Source: Leucobacter chromiireducens subsp. chromiireducens (GTDB lineage Bacteria; Actinomycetota; Actinomycetes; Actinomycetales; Microbacteriaceae). From it: a stretch of 64,000 nucleotides of DNA. The stretch spans positions 62,001 to 126,000 of the forward strand of contig NZ_QYAD01000002.1 of the NCBI RefSeq assembly GCF_016758255.1, written 5' to 3'. Made by a program: the position numbers and the translations under genes. The first letter of the stretch is position 1; every line of letters starts with the position of its first letter. Below the pieces are notes generated by a model. That model did not search any database and was not told the origin of the DNA. It saw only the letters and a list, made by a program, of their open reading frames with translations. Of the stretch, positions 7,885 through 16,991 are shown piece after piece.

Positions 7885-8862
7885 CTATGCGGCGAAGCGT
7901 GCGCGCTCGCGCTGCTTGCGGGCGTACTCGACCGCGGCCTCGCGCACCCACTCGCCCTCCTCGTGGGCGGTGCGGCGGTGGTCGAGGCGCTCGGCGTTGG
8001 CCGGGCCTCGGCCGTCGAGCACAGCCATGAACTCATCCCAGTCGATGGTGCCCGAGATCCACTGCCCGGTCTCCTCGTCGAAGCGCAGATCGGGATCGGG
8101 GCACTCAAGGCCGAGCGCCTCGAACTGCGGAACGCACATGCCCACGAAGCGCTGGCGCAGCTCGTCGTTCGAGAAGCGCTTGATCTTCCACGCCATCGAC
8201 TGCGCCGAGTTGGGAGAAGCGTCGTCACTCGGGCCGAACATCATAAGCGCCGGCCAGTACCAGCGGTTCACCGCGTCCTGGGCCATCTGCTTCTGCTCGG
8301 GGGTGCCGTGCGAGAGCTCGTAGAGGATCTCGAAGCCCTGGCGCTGGTGGAACGACTCTTCCTTGCAGATGCGCACCATGGCGCGACCATACGGGCCGTA
8401 GGATGCGCGGCAGAGCGGCACCTGGTTGCAGATTGCTGCGCCGTCGACGAGCCAGCCGATGGCGCCCATATCGGCCCAGGTGGGCGAGTGGTAGTTGAAG
8501 ATCGAGGAGTAGCGGGCCTTCCCGTCGATGAGCTTCTGCGTCATCTCCTCGCGGCTCACCCCGAGAGTCTGCGCCGCAGAGTAGAGGTAGAGGCCGTGCC
8601 CCGCCTCGTCCTGCACCTTTGCGATGAGGATGGCCTTGCGCTTCAGGCTCGGGGCGCGGCTGATCCAGTTCGCCTCGGGCTGCATACCGATGATCTCCGA
8701 GTGCGCGTGCTGCGAGATCTGGCGCACGAGCGTCGCGCGGTACTTCTCGGGCATCCAGTCACGCGGCTCGATGCGCTGGTCCGCCTCAATGATGGCGTCG
8801 AAGCGTGCCTGCTCCTCGAGCTCTGCCGGGCTCTGGGTCTCGGGTGTTGCCGTGTGTGCCAT
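7885..8862 (-). CDS. paaA: Phenylacetyl-CoA epoxidase catalytic subunit PaaA
   Basis: This is the 325-residue diiron oxygenase subunit. The iron-ligand motifs DEAGH (85-89) and EESFH (168-172) are both present, as is the conserved [17 protein letters not shown] block. It epoxidises the aromatic ring of phenylacetyl-CoA with O2 and electrons from PaaE. It is the first gene of the minus-strand operon. ATG 8862 has AAGGAGG upstream, and the promoter gap on its other side contains a PaaR-like operator at 8961-8982. Confidence 0.95.
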   Translation of the reverse strand: MAHTATPETQSPAELEEQARFDAIIEADQRIEPRDWMPEKYRATLVRQISQHAHSEIIGMQPEANWISRAPSLKRKAILIAKVQDEAGHGLYLYSAAQTLGVSREEMTQKLIDGKARYSSIFNYHSPTWADMGAIGWLVDGAAICNQVPLCRASYGPYGRAMVRICKEESFHQRQGFEILYELSHGTPEQKQMAQDAVNRWYWPALMMFGPSDDASPNSAQSMAWKIKRFSNDELRQRFVGMCVPQFEALGLECPDPDLRFDEETGQWISGTIDWDEFMAVLDGRGPANAERLDHRRTAHEEGEWVREAAVEYARKQRERARFAA

Positions 8863-8960
8863 CTGCTGCCTCCTTGCGTCAGGGCTCTTCCGGTCTGCTC
8901 GCGCTGACGCCGGGGTGTCCCGGTCCAGCGCAAGGTGGTAGAGTTGCGGCCAGTTGAATT

Positions 8961-8982
8961 ACTTACCGAACATTCAGTGAGT
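8961..8982. promoter_or_regulatory. PaaR-type operator in the divergent paaA/paaI promoter
   Basis: This imperfect palindrome has arms ACTTACCGAA and TTCAGTGAGT with a 2-base spacer. As I recall it, the PaaR consensus reported for Corynebacterium glutamicum is ACTNACCG, N2, CG, N2, CGGTNAGT. This site differs at two of sixteen fixed positions. It sits in the 206-base gap between the divergent paaA and paaI genes, where a TetR-type repressor would control both operons. Confidence 0.7.
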
Positions 8983-9068
8983 ATAGTCTTCCTTGAGTAC
9001 GATCGCAACGGAGCACCGCCCCAGGGGTTCCCGCGCCGATCACGGATCCCCAACGCAATGGAGCGCAC

Positions 9069-9566
9069 ATGAGTTCACTGCCGAACCCGTCCACGGTCAC
9101 TGCCACGCAAGCGCCGCCGCGCGCGGAGTTGACCACAGCCGAGATCCCGCTCGATGCGAGCTGGTCTGCCACTGCGATGCTGCGCACCGATACGGCGAAG
9201 GAAGCGTTCGGTATTCGTGTACTCGAGCTTGAGCGCGGCCGAGCAGTGCTCGACATGCTGATTCGCGAGGACATGACGAACGGCTTCGGGATCGCGCACG
9301 GCGGCATGGTGTTCACCCTCGCCGATACCGCGTTCGCATACGCCTGCAATGAGGGCGAGAACGCCGTGGTGGCCTCGGGCGCCGACATTGCTTTCACCCG
9401 CGCAACGCACGCTGGCGACCTGCTCACGGCAGTGGCGGAGCGGCGCTGGCTCGCCGGCCGCAACGGACTGTACGACATCACCGTCACCGATCAGCACGGC
9501 GACACCGTTGCCGAGTTCCGCGGACGCTCGTTCGCGACCAACCGCGCACTCCCCGTCTCCGGCTGA
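9069..9566 (+). CDS. paaI: Hydroxyphenylacetyl-CoA thioesterase PaaI
   Basis: This 165-residue hotdog thioesterase has the canonical PaaI active-site block NGFGIAHGG (71-79) followed by the catalytic Asp in TLADTAFAYACN (about D86). PaaI hydrolyses ring-hydroxylated phenylacetyl-CoA dead-end products and so frees trapped CoA. ATG 9069 has GGAGCGC just upstream. It opens the plus-strand paaI-paaK-paaR unit, which is divergent from paaA. Confidence 0.9.
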   Translation: MSSLPNPSTVTATQAPPRAELTTAEIPLDASWSATAMLRTDTAKEAFGIRVLELERGRAVLDMLIREDMTNGFGIAHGGMVFTLADTAFAYACNEGENAVVASGADIAFTRATHAGDLLTAVAERRWLAGRNGLYDITVTDQHGDTVAEFRGRSFATNRALPVSG

Positions 9567-9654
9567 GCGCTCGGGCGCCCCCGCGCCCCGCCCCGCGAGC
9601 GCACACCGCTCACCCCACCCACGTGTCCACCGCCGCACACCTGAAAGAGGACCC

Positions 9655-10959
9655 ATGTCGACCACCTCACGCACGCTCGCCGAGATCGGACTGCACCCGG
9701 AGGAGCGCCTCGCGCGCCCCGAGCTGGAGCGCCTGCAGCTGCAGCGCCTGCAGTGGACCGTGCGCCACGCATATGAGAACGTGCCGTTCTACCAGCGTCG
9801 CTTCGACGAGGTCGGGGTGAGCCCCGAGGATATCCGCGAGCTGCGCGACGTTGAACGGCTTCCGTTCACCACGAAGAGCGACCTGCGCGACAACTACCCC
9901 TTCGGTCTGTTCGCCGTGCCGATGGATCAGGTGCGTCGCGTGCACGCGTCCTCGGGCACTACGGGCAAGCTCACCGTTGTCGGGTACACCGACCAAGATC
10001 TGGAGAACTGGGCGGACCTCATCGCCCGCTCGCTGTACGCCTCGGGCGTGCGTCCGGGGTGGAAGGTGCACAACGCCTACGGCTACGGGCTGTTCACCGG
10101 CGGCCTGGGGGCACACGCCGGGATCGAACGGCTCGGGTGCACGGTGATCCCGATGTCTGGCGGGCAGACGGAGAAGCAAGTGCAGCTGATCAACGACTTC
10201 CAGCCCGAGGCGATCATGTGCACGCCGAGCTACCTGCTGACGATCGCGGACGCGTTCGAGCGTGCCGGCCTCGACCCGCGCAAGTCGAGCCTGAAGGTGG
10301 CGATTCTCGGGGCGGAGCCCTGGACCGACTCGATGCGACAGGAGCTGGAGGCACGGCTCGACATCAAAGCCGTCGACATTTACGGGCTGTCCGAGATCAT
10401 GGGGCCGGGCGTCGGCAATGAGTGCGTCGAGACGCAGGATGGGCCGCACATCTGGGAGGACCACTTCCTGCCCGAGATTATCGATGAGGATCTCCGGCAG
10501 GTACCCGATGGGCAGCAGGGCGAGCTTGTCTTCACGACGCTCACGAAGGAAGCCTTCCCGATGATTCGGTACCGGACTCGGGATCTGACCTCGCTCGGCG
10601 CCGGCACCGCGCGGCCCGGTCACCGCCGCATCGCAAAGATCACGGGGCGCAATGACGACATGATCATCCTGCGCGGCGTGAACCTCTTCCCGACGCAGAT
10701 TGAGGAGATCGCGTGCGAGATCCCCGCGCTCACGCCGCACTTCATTCTTGAGCTGTCGCGCCGCGGCACGATGGACCACCTCGTCGTCAAGATCGAGCCG
10801 TCGATCGACGCTGGCCCGGCCGAGGCGGAGTCGGCCCTGCGTCTTCTGCAGAAGCGCATCAAAGATCGGGTGGGAACCTCCCTCGGCACCGAGCTTGTGG
10901 CGTGCGGCAGTCTGCCCCGCTCCGAAGGAAAGCTGAAGCGTTTGTACGACCTGAGGTAG
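9655..10959 (+). CDS. paaK: Phenylacetate-CoA ligase
   Basis: This 434-residue AMP-forming ligase activates phenylacetate with ATP and CoA, the first step of the pathway. Visible motifs are the P-loop-like SSGTTGKLTVVGYT, the adenylate-binding YGLSEIMGPG, the hinge TGRNDDMIILRGVNLFPTQ, and the C-terminal catalytic-lysine segment SEGKLKRL. The frame is open further upstream (to 9349, inside paaI), but ATG 9655 with GAAAGAGG gives the family length and start MSTTSRTLAEIGL. It lies 88 bases after paaI. Confidence 0.95.
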   Translation: MSTTSRTLAEIGLHPEERLARPELERLQLQRLQWTVRHAYENVPFYQRRFDEVGVSPEDIRELRDVERLPFTTKSDLRDNYPFGLFAVPMDQVRRVHASSGTTGKLTVVGYTDQDLENWADLIARSLYASGVRPGWKVHNAYGYGLFTGGLGAHAGIERLGCTVIPMSGGQTEKQVQLINDFQPEAIMCTPSYLLTIADAFERAGLDPRKSSLKVAILGAEPWTDSMRQELEARLDIKAVDIYGLSEIMGPGVGNECVETQDGPHIWEDHFLPEIIDEDLRQVPDGQQGELVFTTLTKEAFPMIRYRTRDLTSLGAGTARPGHRRIAKITGRNDDMIILRGVNLFPTQIEEIACEIPALTPHFILELSRRGTMDHLVVKIEPSIDAGPAEAESALRLLQKRIKDRVGTSLGTELVACGSLPRSEGKLKRLYDLR

Positions 10960-11036
10960 CTTGGGTGGGTGCGGGCTTCTTGTCCGCACCCAAGCGCTGG
11001 GCGCCTGCGGAGGCGCGGGCCGGGAAGGAGTGGCCG

Positions 11037-11663
11037 ATGGGGGCTTCCGAGGTGGCGACAGCAAGCCGACGTGGTCGGCCGGGCTACGACCAGAACAGCA
11101 TGCTCGAGATCATCGTCGAGCTCTTTATGGACCGCGGGTATGACGCGTCGTCTCTCGACATGATCGCGAAGCGGCTGGGGCTCTCGAAGTCGGCCGTGTA
11201 CCACCACTTCTCGTCCAAGGCGGAGATGCTGGAGATCGCGCTGGATCGCGTGCTCGGCGAGCTTGAGCGTGTGTTCGATGACGCCGAATCCGAAGAGACC
11301 GATGCCGTGCTCAAGATTCGCCGTATCGTGCGGGGGGCGGTGACCGTCGCCTGCGAGCGGCGGCAATACCTCACGCTGCTGCTGCGGCTACACGGAAACT
11401 CCGATGTCGAGTTGCGAGCGCTTGCGCGGCGGCGGGAACTCACCGCGCGGCTGAGCCGAGTGTTCGAGCAGGCCCGCGCTGAGGGCAGTGTGCGTGACGA
11501 TGTGGCGCCGCCGGTCGCGGCCCGCCTTACCTTCGGCCTCGTGAACTCGCTCGTCGAGTGGTACCGCCCCGATGGTCCGGAGACCCCCGAGCAGCTCGCC
11601 GACACCGTGCTGAAGTATGTGCGCACGGGCCTGCGCGTGAACGAAGAGCGCGACTTCCGTTAG
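11037..11663 (+). CDS. paaR: TetR-family repressor of the paa genes
   Basis: This 208-residue TetR regulator has an N-terminal HTH (SLDMIAKRLGLSKSAVYHHF). GGGAAGGAG precedes ATG 11037 with good spacing; the frame extends upstream to 10902 inside paaK but that part is not needed. It lies 77 bases behind paaK in the same direction. In Gram-positive bacteria PaaR is a TetR repressor released by phenylacetyl-CoA. The two PaaR-like palindromes in this window (8961 and 25050) make that role likely, though the ligand is inferred. Confidence 0.82.
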   Translation: MGASEVATASRRGRPGYDQNSMLEIIVELFMDRGYDASSLDMIAKRLGLSKSAVYHHFSSKAEMLEIALDRVLGELERVFDDAESEETDAVLKIRRIVRGAVTVACERRQYLTLLLRLHGNSDVELRALARRRELTARLSRVFEQARAEGSVRDDVAPPVAARLTFGLVNSLVEWYRPDGPETPEQLADTVLKYVRTGLRVNEERDFR

Positions 11664-11721
11664 CCCCGCTGCGCGCGGGAGCCTACCCGCCCGCAGTCAG
11701 GCCACCCGGCGGGGCGTTGGC

Positions 11722-12297
11722 TCAGAGTGAGGCTGGGGCGGGGTGCAGGGGCTCGGGGCGCAGGAGCTCGGGTTGCGGCTGATCCGCGTCGAGCATGCCC
11801 TCCAAGAACTTGATGACGGTTGCTCGTTCCTCGGGCTCGAGCGCCGCGGCCACCGCGAATCGGCGCGCGTGCTGCCGACCAATCGTGTTGCTCGCCGTGC
11901 GTCGCGTCGACTCGGTCACCTCGATGCACACCGTGCGGCGATCGCTCGGGTGGGGGGATCGGGTGAGGTGACCCGCGGCGATCAGGCGATCCACCAGCTT
12001 TGTGGTGGAAGCGCTCGAGATATCGACCGCGCGAGCGATGTCCTTGGGGGTGACGACCTCACCGCGCTGCTGTGCGGCCATGATCATGCGGATGGCGCGC
12101 ATGTCGGTCTCGTTGAGTCGCATGTAATCCGCGGAGAGCCTTGCGAGTGCTCGGCCGGCCTCCTGCCACGCGCCCAAGGCCTCCATGACCGCGAACGCCT
12201 GGGTGGTGTCTTCGGCGCTGAGCTCGTGGGCATCGAGCGTGCTTGGCGCGATGGATCGCTGGCGGATCGATGCGCGCTCCTCGCTGCTGTGGACCAT
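11722..12297 (-). CDS. MarR-family regulator, divergent from ferrochelatase
   Basis: This 191-residue winged-helix protein has a recognition region VTPKDIARAVDISSASTTKLVDRLIAAGHL and wing HPSDRRTVCIEVT, the MarR hallmark. ATG 12297 follows GGAGG with almost no spacing, so the start may be re-evaluated. It is divergent from hemH with a near-perfect palindrome (12331-12349) in the gap. It may therefore tune heme synthesis, perhaps in response to heme or oxidants. The ligand is unknown. Confidence 0.82.
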   Translation of the reverse strand: MVHSSEERASIRQRSIAPSTLDAHELSAEDTTQAFAVMEALGAWQEAGRALARLSADYMRLNETDMRAIRMIMAAQQRGEVVTPKDIARAVDISSASTTKLVDRLIAAGHLTRSPHPSDRRTVCIEVTESTRRTASNTIGRQHARRFAVAAALEPEERATVIKFLEGMLDADQPQPELLRPEPLHPAPASL

Positions 12298-12330
12298 CCT
12301 CCAAGTATACGATTTCTCGCCAAACTAATC

Positions 12331-12349
12331 TTTCGCTAAGCTAACGAAA
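12331..12349. promoter_or_regulatory. Palindromic site in the marR/hemH gap
   Basis: Arms TTTCGCTA and TAACGAAA (one mismatch) flank a 3-base centre. The surrounding 12300-12350 stretch is clearly AT-richer than its neighbours and should hold both promoters. The position fits autoregulation by the MarR protein together with control of hemH. Confidence 0.55.
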
Positions 12350-12443
12350 TGTGGTGTCGTGCAAGTCGGCAGAGCGTTCCGTCACATGTTCGCGGGCTGG
12401 CGCGACACCACAGCCATCTACCCCGGCTGAGTTGGAGAGCGCA

Positions 12444-13697
12444 ATGAATGACACGTCCCCACAGGAGATCTCGAATTCCACAACTTCGCGGCGGGAGGAG
12501 AAGCCGCCTCAGGCCACGCGCGTGCACGTTGCTCCCGGAGCCCATGTGGCGTCGGCCACCCCGGCTGCGCAGGGTGGTGAGGCTCATATTGAGCGACCCG
12601 GAAGCTACGACGCCGTGCTGCTCTCGGGGTTCGGGGGACCGGAGGCCCAAGAAGACGTGCTGCCGTTCCTGCGCAACGTCACGCGCGGTCGCGGGATCCC
12701 GGACGAGCGGCTCGAGGAGGTCGCCCATCACTACCGGGCATTCGGGGGAGTGAGTCCCATCAACGACCACAACCGGGAGCTCCAGGCCGCGCTCGCCGCA
12801 GCGCTCGAAGCCGCCGGGATCGACCTGCCCGTGTACTGGGGCAACCGCAACTGGGCGCCGTACCTCGATGACGTGCTGGCGCAGGCCGTGAGTGATGGTG
12901 TGCGTCGGCTGCTGGCCATTCCCACGAGTGCGTACTCGTCGTACTCCTCGTGCCGACAGTATCGCGAGGACTGGGCCGACGCGTTGGAATCTGCTGGGCT
13001 GCAGGAGCAGCTACAGATCGACAAGGTGCGGCAGTTCTTCTCGCACCCCGGTTTCGTGCAGCCGTTTGTCGCGGGGGTGGCCGCCGCAGTAGCGGAGGCG
13101 GAGGCAGCGGGTTACGCGCGCGCTCAGATCGAAGTGTTGTTCTCGACGCACAGCATTCCGAGCGCCGACGCCGAGAACTCGGGGGCCGGCCTCTTTGCCG
13201 AGGTCGACGGTGGCGGCTATGCGGCGCAGCACCTCGCGGTCGCTGAACGGATCATGGAGGAGGCTGCGCCTGAAGTGGCCTGGCAGCTGGTGTACCAGTC
13301 GCGCTCGGGTGCCCCGACAACGCCCTGGCTTGAGCCAGACATCAACGATGCGATTGCGGAGCTCGAGTCGCGCAGCGCGGTGATCATCGTGCCGGTCGGG
13401 TTCGTGAGCGACCACCTTGAAGTGCTCTGGGATCTGGACCGCGAGGCGCGTGAGACCGCCGAAGAGCACGGGCTGTGGGTCCGCCGCGTGGCAACCCCTG
13501 GCGTGGATCCCGCGTTCGTTGACGGCCTGGTCGATCTTGTCCGGGAACGGGTGATCGGCCGTCCCGTCGGTCAGCGGGCGAACACCACGCGCATCGGCCC
13601 CTGGTTTGACGTCTGCCGCCCGGGCTGCTGCGCGAAGGGAGGCGCCGCCCCGCGCCCGGCAATCGCGGAGCTGATCCCGAGCGAGAGCGGGGAGTGA
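12444..13697 (+). CDS. hemH: Ferrochelatase (coproporphyrin type)
   Basis: This 417-residue chelatase inserts iron into the porphyrin near the end of heme synthesis; in actinobacteria the substrate is coproporphyrin III. Family motifs are LLSGFGGPEAQEDVLPFL, YWGNRNWAPY, IPTSAYSSYSSCRQYRED, and the active-site FSTHSIP with its invariant His. Cys residues in SSCRQY and in the C-terminal CRPGCC could ligate the [2Fe-2S] cluster known in actinobacterial enzymes. ATG 12444 has GGAGAG upstream, while an extension to 12351 has no such support. The first 70 residues are low-complexity. No other heme gene is adjacent. Confidence 0.92.
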   Translation: MNDTSPQEISNSTTSRREEKPPQATRVHVAPGAHVASATPAAQGGEAHIERPGSYDAVLLSGFGGPEAQEDVLPFLRNVTRGRGIPDERLEEVAHHYRAFGGVSPINDHNRELQAALAAALEAAGIDLPVYWGNRNWAPYLDDVLAQAVSDGVRRLLAIPTSAYSSYSSCRQYREDWADALESAGLQEQLQIDKVRQFFSHPGFVQPFVAGVAAAVAEAEAAGYARAQIEVLFSTHSIPSADAENSGAGLFAEVDGGGYAAQHLAVAERIMEEAAPEVAWQLVYQSRSGAPTTPWLEPDINDAIAELESRSAVIIVPVGFVSDHLEVLWDLDREARETAEEHGLWVRRVATPGVDPAFVDGLVDLVRERVIGRPVGQRANTTRIGPWFDVCRPGCCAKGGAAPRPAIAELIPSESGE

Positions 13698-13756
13698 GGC
13701 GGGAGTCGGTACGCCGTGGAGTAGCTGCGCTGGGGAGTACCTACGCCGTGGGGCAA

Positions 13757-15886
13757 CTACGCCGCGCGCCGGATCAGCCACACGAAGTATGGTGCGCCGA
13801 TCAACGCGATCATGAGCCCCGCGGGGAGCTGCGACGGGGCGATCAGCGTGCGGCCGAGCGTGTCTGCGACAAGCACCAGTAGCGACCCAATGAGCATCGC
13901 GGCCGGCATGATCCGCGCGTGGCGCGCCCCCACCAGCGTGCGGGCAAGGTGTGGAGCGACGAGGCCAACAAAACCCACGGTGCCGACCGCCACCACCGCA
14001 ACTGCGGCGAGCAGCGCGGCGAGTGCGAGCAGCCCGATCCGCGTGCGCTGCGGCTGGAGGCCCAGAATGCGCGGCGTGTCCTCGTCGATCGCGAGCAGGT
14101 CCAGCCGTCGGTGCATCGCGAAGAGCAGCGGCGCAACAACGATCAGCACGAGCGCAACCGGGATCACGTCGCCGAGCGACCTGCCATACGTCGTGCCGGA
14201 GAGCCACGTCAGAATACGCGGCGTCTCCCACGGTTCTGAGCGCAGCAGCAGGAAGGCCGTGACGGCGCTCAGTGCGTAGCTCGCGCCGATTCCCACCAAC
14301 ACATACCTGTCGGGGAGGAGCCCGCCGCGCATCGCAAGCAACGTGATGATGCAGAAGGTCGCGAGGCCAGCAAAGACGGCCATCGCGATGAGCATCGGGC
14401 GGCCCCCACCACCGATCCCGGTGGTCACGACGATCACGGCGCCGAGGCCGGCGCCCGCGGTGATACCGAGCAAGCTGGGTTCGGCAAGCGGGTTGCGCAC
14501 CGTCCCCTGCACCACCACGCCCGAGAGCGCGAGTGCGGCGCCCGCGAGGGTGGCCGCGGCGACGCGCGGTCCACGCTCGTCAAAGGCTCGGGCCACAAGA
14601 TCAGGGGCACTCTGGTTCACCCACAGTGCGATATCGCCAAGCTTGAGCCACATGCTGCCCGCGAGCATGCCGATGAGCAGCATGCCGATGAGCAGCGCGC
14701 CGGCGATAGCGACGACCACGAGAAAGTGCTTCCGCGTGCGCAGTGCCGAGCGCACGGTCTCCGCGATCCGCGCCGTGCCCGCATCGCGCATGCGAAGCGC
14801 GAGCAAGATGATGACGATGCCGCCGAGCAGCGCGGTGGGGATCCCGGTCGGGATCGCGGTCGCGCCTTCCGCGCCGAGCAGCGCCCGCAATGCCACGTCG
14901 GCGAGCAAGATGAGGAGGGCCCCGGCGAGCGCCGACGCCGGGATGAGCAGAGTGTGGCGGTAGAGCGCGGGGACCCGGTGTGCAACCAGGCGGACCAGCA
15001 CCGGGGCGCCGAGACCCACGAAAGCGATCGGCCCCGCGACGGTCACCGAGATGCTCGTCAGGAGGACCGCGCAGAGCACCGCGACGGTCCGTGTGGAGCG
15101 GACGGGGACGCCGACCGCGGCGGCAGCATCCTCGCCCAGCCGCAGCACGTCCAGGCGGCGCGCGATGAGCAGCGCGACGATGATGGCGGCGACGATGATG
15201 GGGGTCGCGCGCAGGGATGCATCGATGTTCAGCTGCGCGAGCGAGCCGCTGCCCCAAGCGAAGAGCCCGGTGGTGTTCTCCTTGAACAAGATGAGCAGCA
15301 TGGCCGTCGCCGCATCAAGCGCCATGGCGACGGCGGAGCCCGCAAGGATGAGCCGCGTCGTCATCGTGCCGGCCCCGCGGCCCGTCACCCCGAGGACAAC
15401 CGCCGCCGCCAGCAGGCCCCCGACGAACGCGACACCGCTCGACGCCCAGAACGGCACGCTCAGGCCGAAGGCCGCGACCGCGGCAAGCGCGAAGTACGCG
15501 CCGGCACTGACCGCAAGCGTGTCCGGAGAGGAGAGTGGATTGCGGGTGACCGACTGGAGGAGCGCGCCCGCGGCGCCCAGCGCACAGCCGACCGCGATCC
15601 CCGCGCAGAGCCGTGGCAGGCGGGAACCCATGAACACGTCGTGCACGGACACGCCACCCACGTGCAGTTCCGCGCCGAACAGCCCACGGACGAGCTCTCC
15701 CGGCGTGAGCCCCGAACTGCCTTGGGTGAGGTGCCAGACCCCCACGGCGAGCACCGCGACGAGGAGGACGAGGATGACCCCGATCCCGCTCGCAGAATTG
15801 CTTGAGGGCACGCGGGAAACCCGGCGACGCGCCACCCCCGACTCGGGGCGGCGCGTCGCCGGGTTCGGCGCGGGAGCTGTGATCAC
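13757..15886 (-). CDS. Siderophore ABC permease, two FecCD domains fused (FhuB-like)
   Basis: This 709-residue membrane protein contains two copies of the FecCD/BtuC permease. Each copy has the family signatures: LPRLCAGIAVGCALGAAGALLQ with NPLSSPDTLAVSAGAY in the first half, and GPRVAAATLAGAALALSG with NPLAEPSLLGITAGAG in the second. The EAA-like FVGLGAPVLVRLV and FVGLVAPHLARTLVG cytoplasmic loops end each half. GTG 15886 overlaps the stop of the upstream lipoprotein gene (GTGA), which supports this start over one 23 codons earlier. It forms the channel for ferric siderophore uptake. Confidence 0.9.
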   Translation of the reverse strand: MITAPAPNPATRRPESGVARRRVSRVPSSNSASGIGVILVLLVAVLAVGVWHLTQGSSGLTPGELVRGLFGAELHVGGVSVHDVFMGSRLPRLCAGIAVGCALGAAGALLQSVTRNPLSSPDTLAVSAGAYFALAAVAAFGLSVPFWASSGVAFVGGLLAAAVVLGVTGRGAGTMTTRLILAGSAVAMALDAATAMLLILFKENTTGLFAWGSGSLAQLNIDASLRATPIIVAAIIVALLIARRLDVLRLGEDAAAAVGVPVRSTRTVAVLCAVLLTSISVTVAGPIAFVGLGAPVLVRLVAHRVPALYRHTLLIPASALAGALLILLADVALRALLGAEGATAIPTGIPTALLGGIVIILLALRMRDAGTARIAETVRSALRTRKHFLVVVAIAGALLIGMLLIGMLAGSMWLKLGDIALWVNQSAPDLVARAFDERGPRVAAATLAGAALALSGVVVQGTVRNPLAEPSLLGITAGAGLGAVIVVTTGIGGGGRPMLIAMAVFAGLATFCIITLLAMRGGLLPDRYVLVGIGASYALSAVTAFLLLRSEPWETPRILTWLSGTTYGRSLGDVIPVALVLIVVAPLLFAMHRRLDLLAIDEDTPRILGLQPQRTRIGLLALAALLAAVAVVAVGTVGFVGLVAPHLARTLVGARHARIMPAAMLIGSLLVLVADTLGRTLIAPSQLPAGLMIALIGAPYFVWLIRRAA

Positions 15887-16941
15887 TTCCCGGTGATGAC
15901 GGCGACGAACGCGTCGATGGCCTGCTCGCCCGATCGGGGGCCGCCCGCGCCCCACACGCCGGACGGGAACTCGAACGCGCGTCCCTCCTTGACCGCGGGA
16001 AGCGCCGTCCAGATCGGGCTCTTCTCAAGGTTCGTCACGTAGTTGTCGGCGGTGCCATCGTTCGCGTAGATGAGGTTTGCCTCGCCCACAGCGATGAGCC
16101 CCTCGATGTCGGTCTGTGCGAGGCCATACGCGGGATCGACGCCGCCGCTGCCGTGCGCCTTGTTCACCTCGTCGCTCCATGCGCCGGTCAGCCCCAGCTC
16201 TTCGCCCAGCTCGGTGAAGAGGGCGCCCTCGCCGTAGGGGCGCACAACGACGTTGCCGCTCTCCATCCAGCCATCGAAGAACACGAAGTCGGTGGTCGTG
16301 AGCTCGACGTCAGCGACCTGTGCCTGTGCCTCGGCCAGGTGCGCATCAAACTCGGCGAGCACTTCCTGAGCGCGCGCCTCTCGGCCGGTTGCCTCGGCGA
16401 TCTGGGTGAATACGTGCTTCATGTTGTCGATCTGGCCGTTGCCGTCGGCGCCCACCGTTGCGAGCACGGGCACCTCCTGCGCCTCGAGCTTCTTGAGGAG
16501 CTCGTTGTCCGCGCTGTTCGCCTCCATGACGATCAGATCAGGGTTCGTCGCGAAGAGCGCATCCAGGTCGGGCTCGCCGCGTTCGCCCACGTTCGCCACG
16601 CCCTCGGGCAGGGTCTCCGCGCTGACATAGGTCGCGTAGCCGTCGATCGACGCAGCCCCCACGGGGGTGACGCAGAGTGAGAGGAGATCCTCGGTCTGCT
16701 GCCACTCGAGCACCACCACGCGCTCAGCCGGCTTCTCGAGCTTCACCGTGCGGCCGAGGCTGTCGGTCACCGAGACGGGACCGGTGCTCGTCTCGGTGGT
16801 GTCGGCGGCGCAGCTTTCGGAGATCGCCGAGCCCTTCGGGTCTGCATCGGCTGAGGGGACGGTGGTCGTGCCGCAGCTGCTCAGGGCGAGCGCCGCGAGG
16901 GACGCGGCTGCGACAGAGGCGATTTTCAATGCGCGGGGCAT
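15883..16941 (-). CDS. Siderophore-binding lipoprotein of iron ABC importer
   Basis: This 352-residue protein is made with a lipoprotein signal peptide ending LALSSC (lipidated C23). It is a class III periplasmic-binding fold: VSVTDSLGRTVKLEKPAERVVVLEW is the opening block of ferric-siderophore binding proteins, and the long central helix and C-terminal lobe follow (WTALPAVKEGRAFEF). It captures ferric siderophore outside the cell membrane and delivers it to the fused permease. It is the second gene of the operon, 50 bases after the ATPase, and has AAAGGA as ribosome site. Confidence 0.9.
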   Translation of the reverse strand: MPRALKIASVAAASLAALALSSCGTTTVPSADADPKGSAISESCAADTTETSTGPVSVTDSLGRTVKLEKPAERVVVLEWQQTEDLLSLCVTPVGAASIDGYATYVSAETLPEGVANVGERGEPDLDALFATNPDLIVMEANSADNELLKKLEAQEVPVLATVGADGNGQIDNMKHVFTQIAEATGREARAQEVLAEFDAHLAEAQAQVADVELTTTDFVFFDGWMESGNVVVRPYGEGALFTELGEELGLTGAWSDEVNKAHGSGGVDPAYGLAQTDIEGLIAVGEANLIYANDGTADNYVTNLEKSPIWTALPAVKEGRAFEFPSGVWGAGGPRSGEQAIDAFVAVITGK

Positions 16942-16991
16942 GGAGGTGTCCTTTCAGGAACCGGTGATGGGGAGAACGAGAGATTGGCTGG

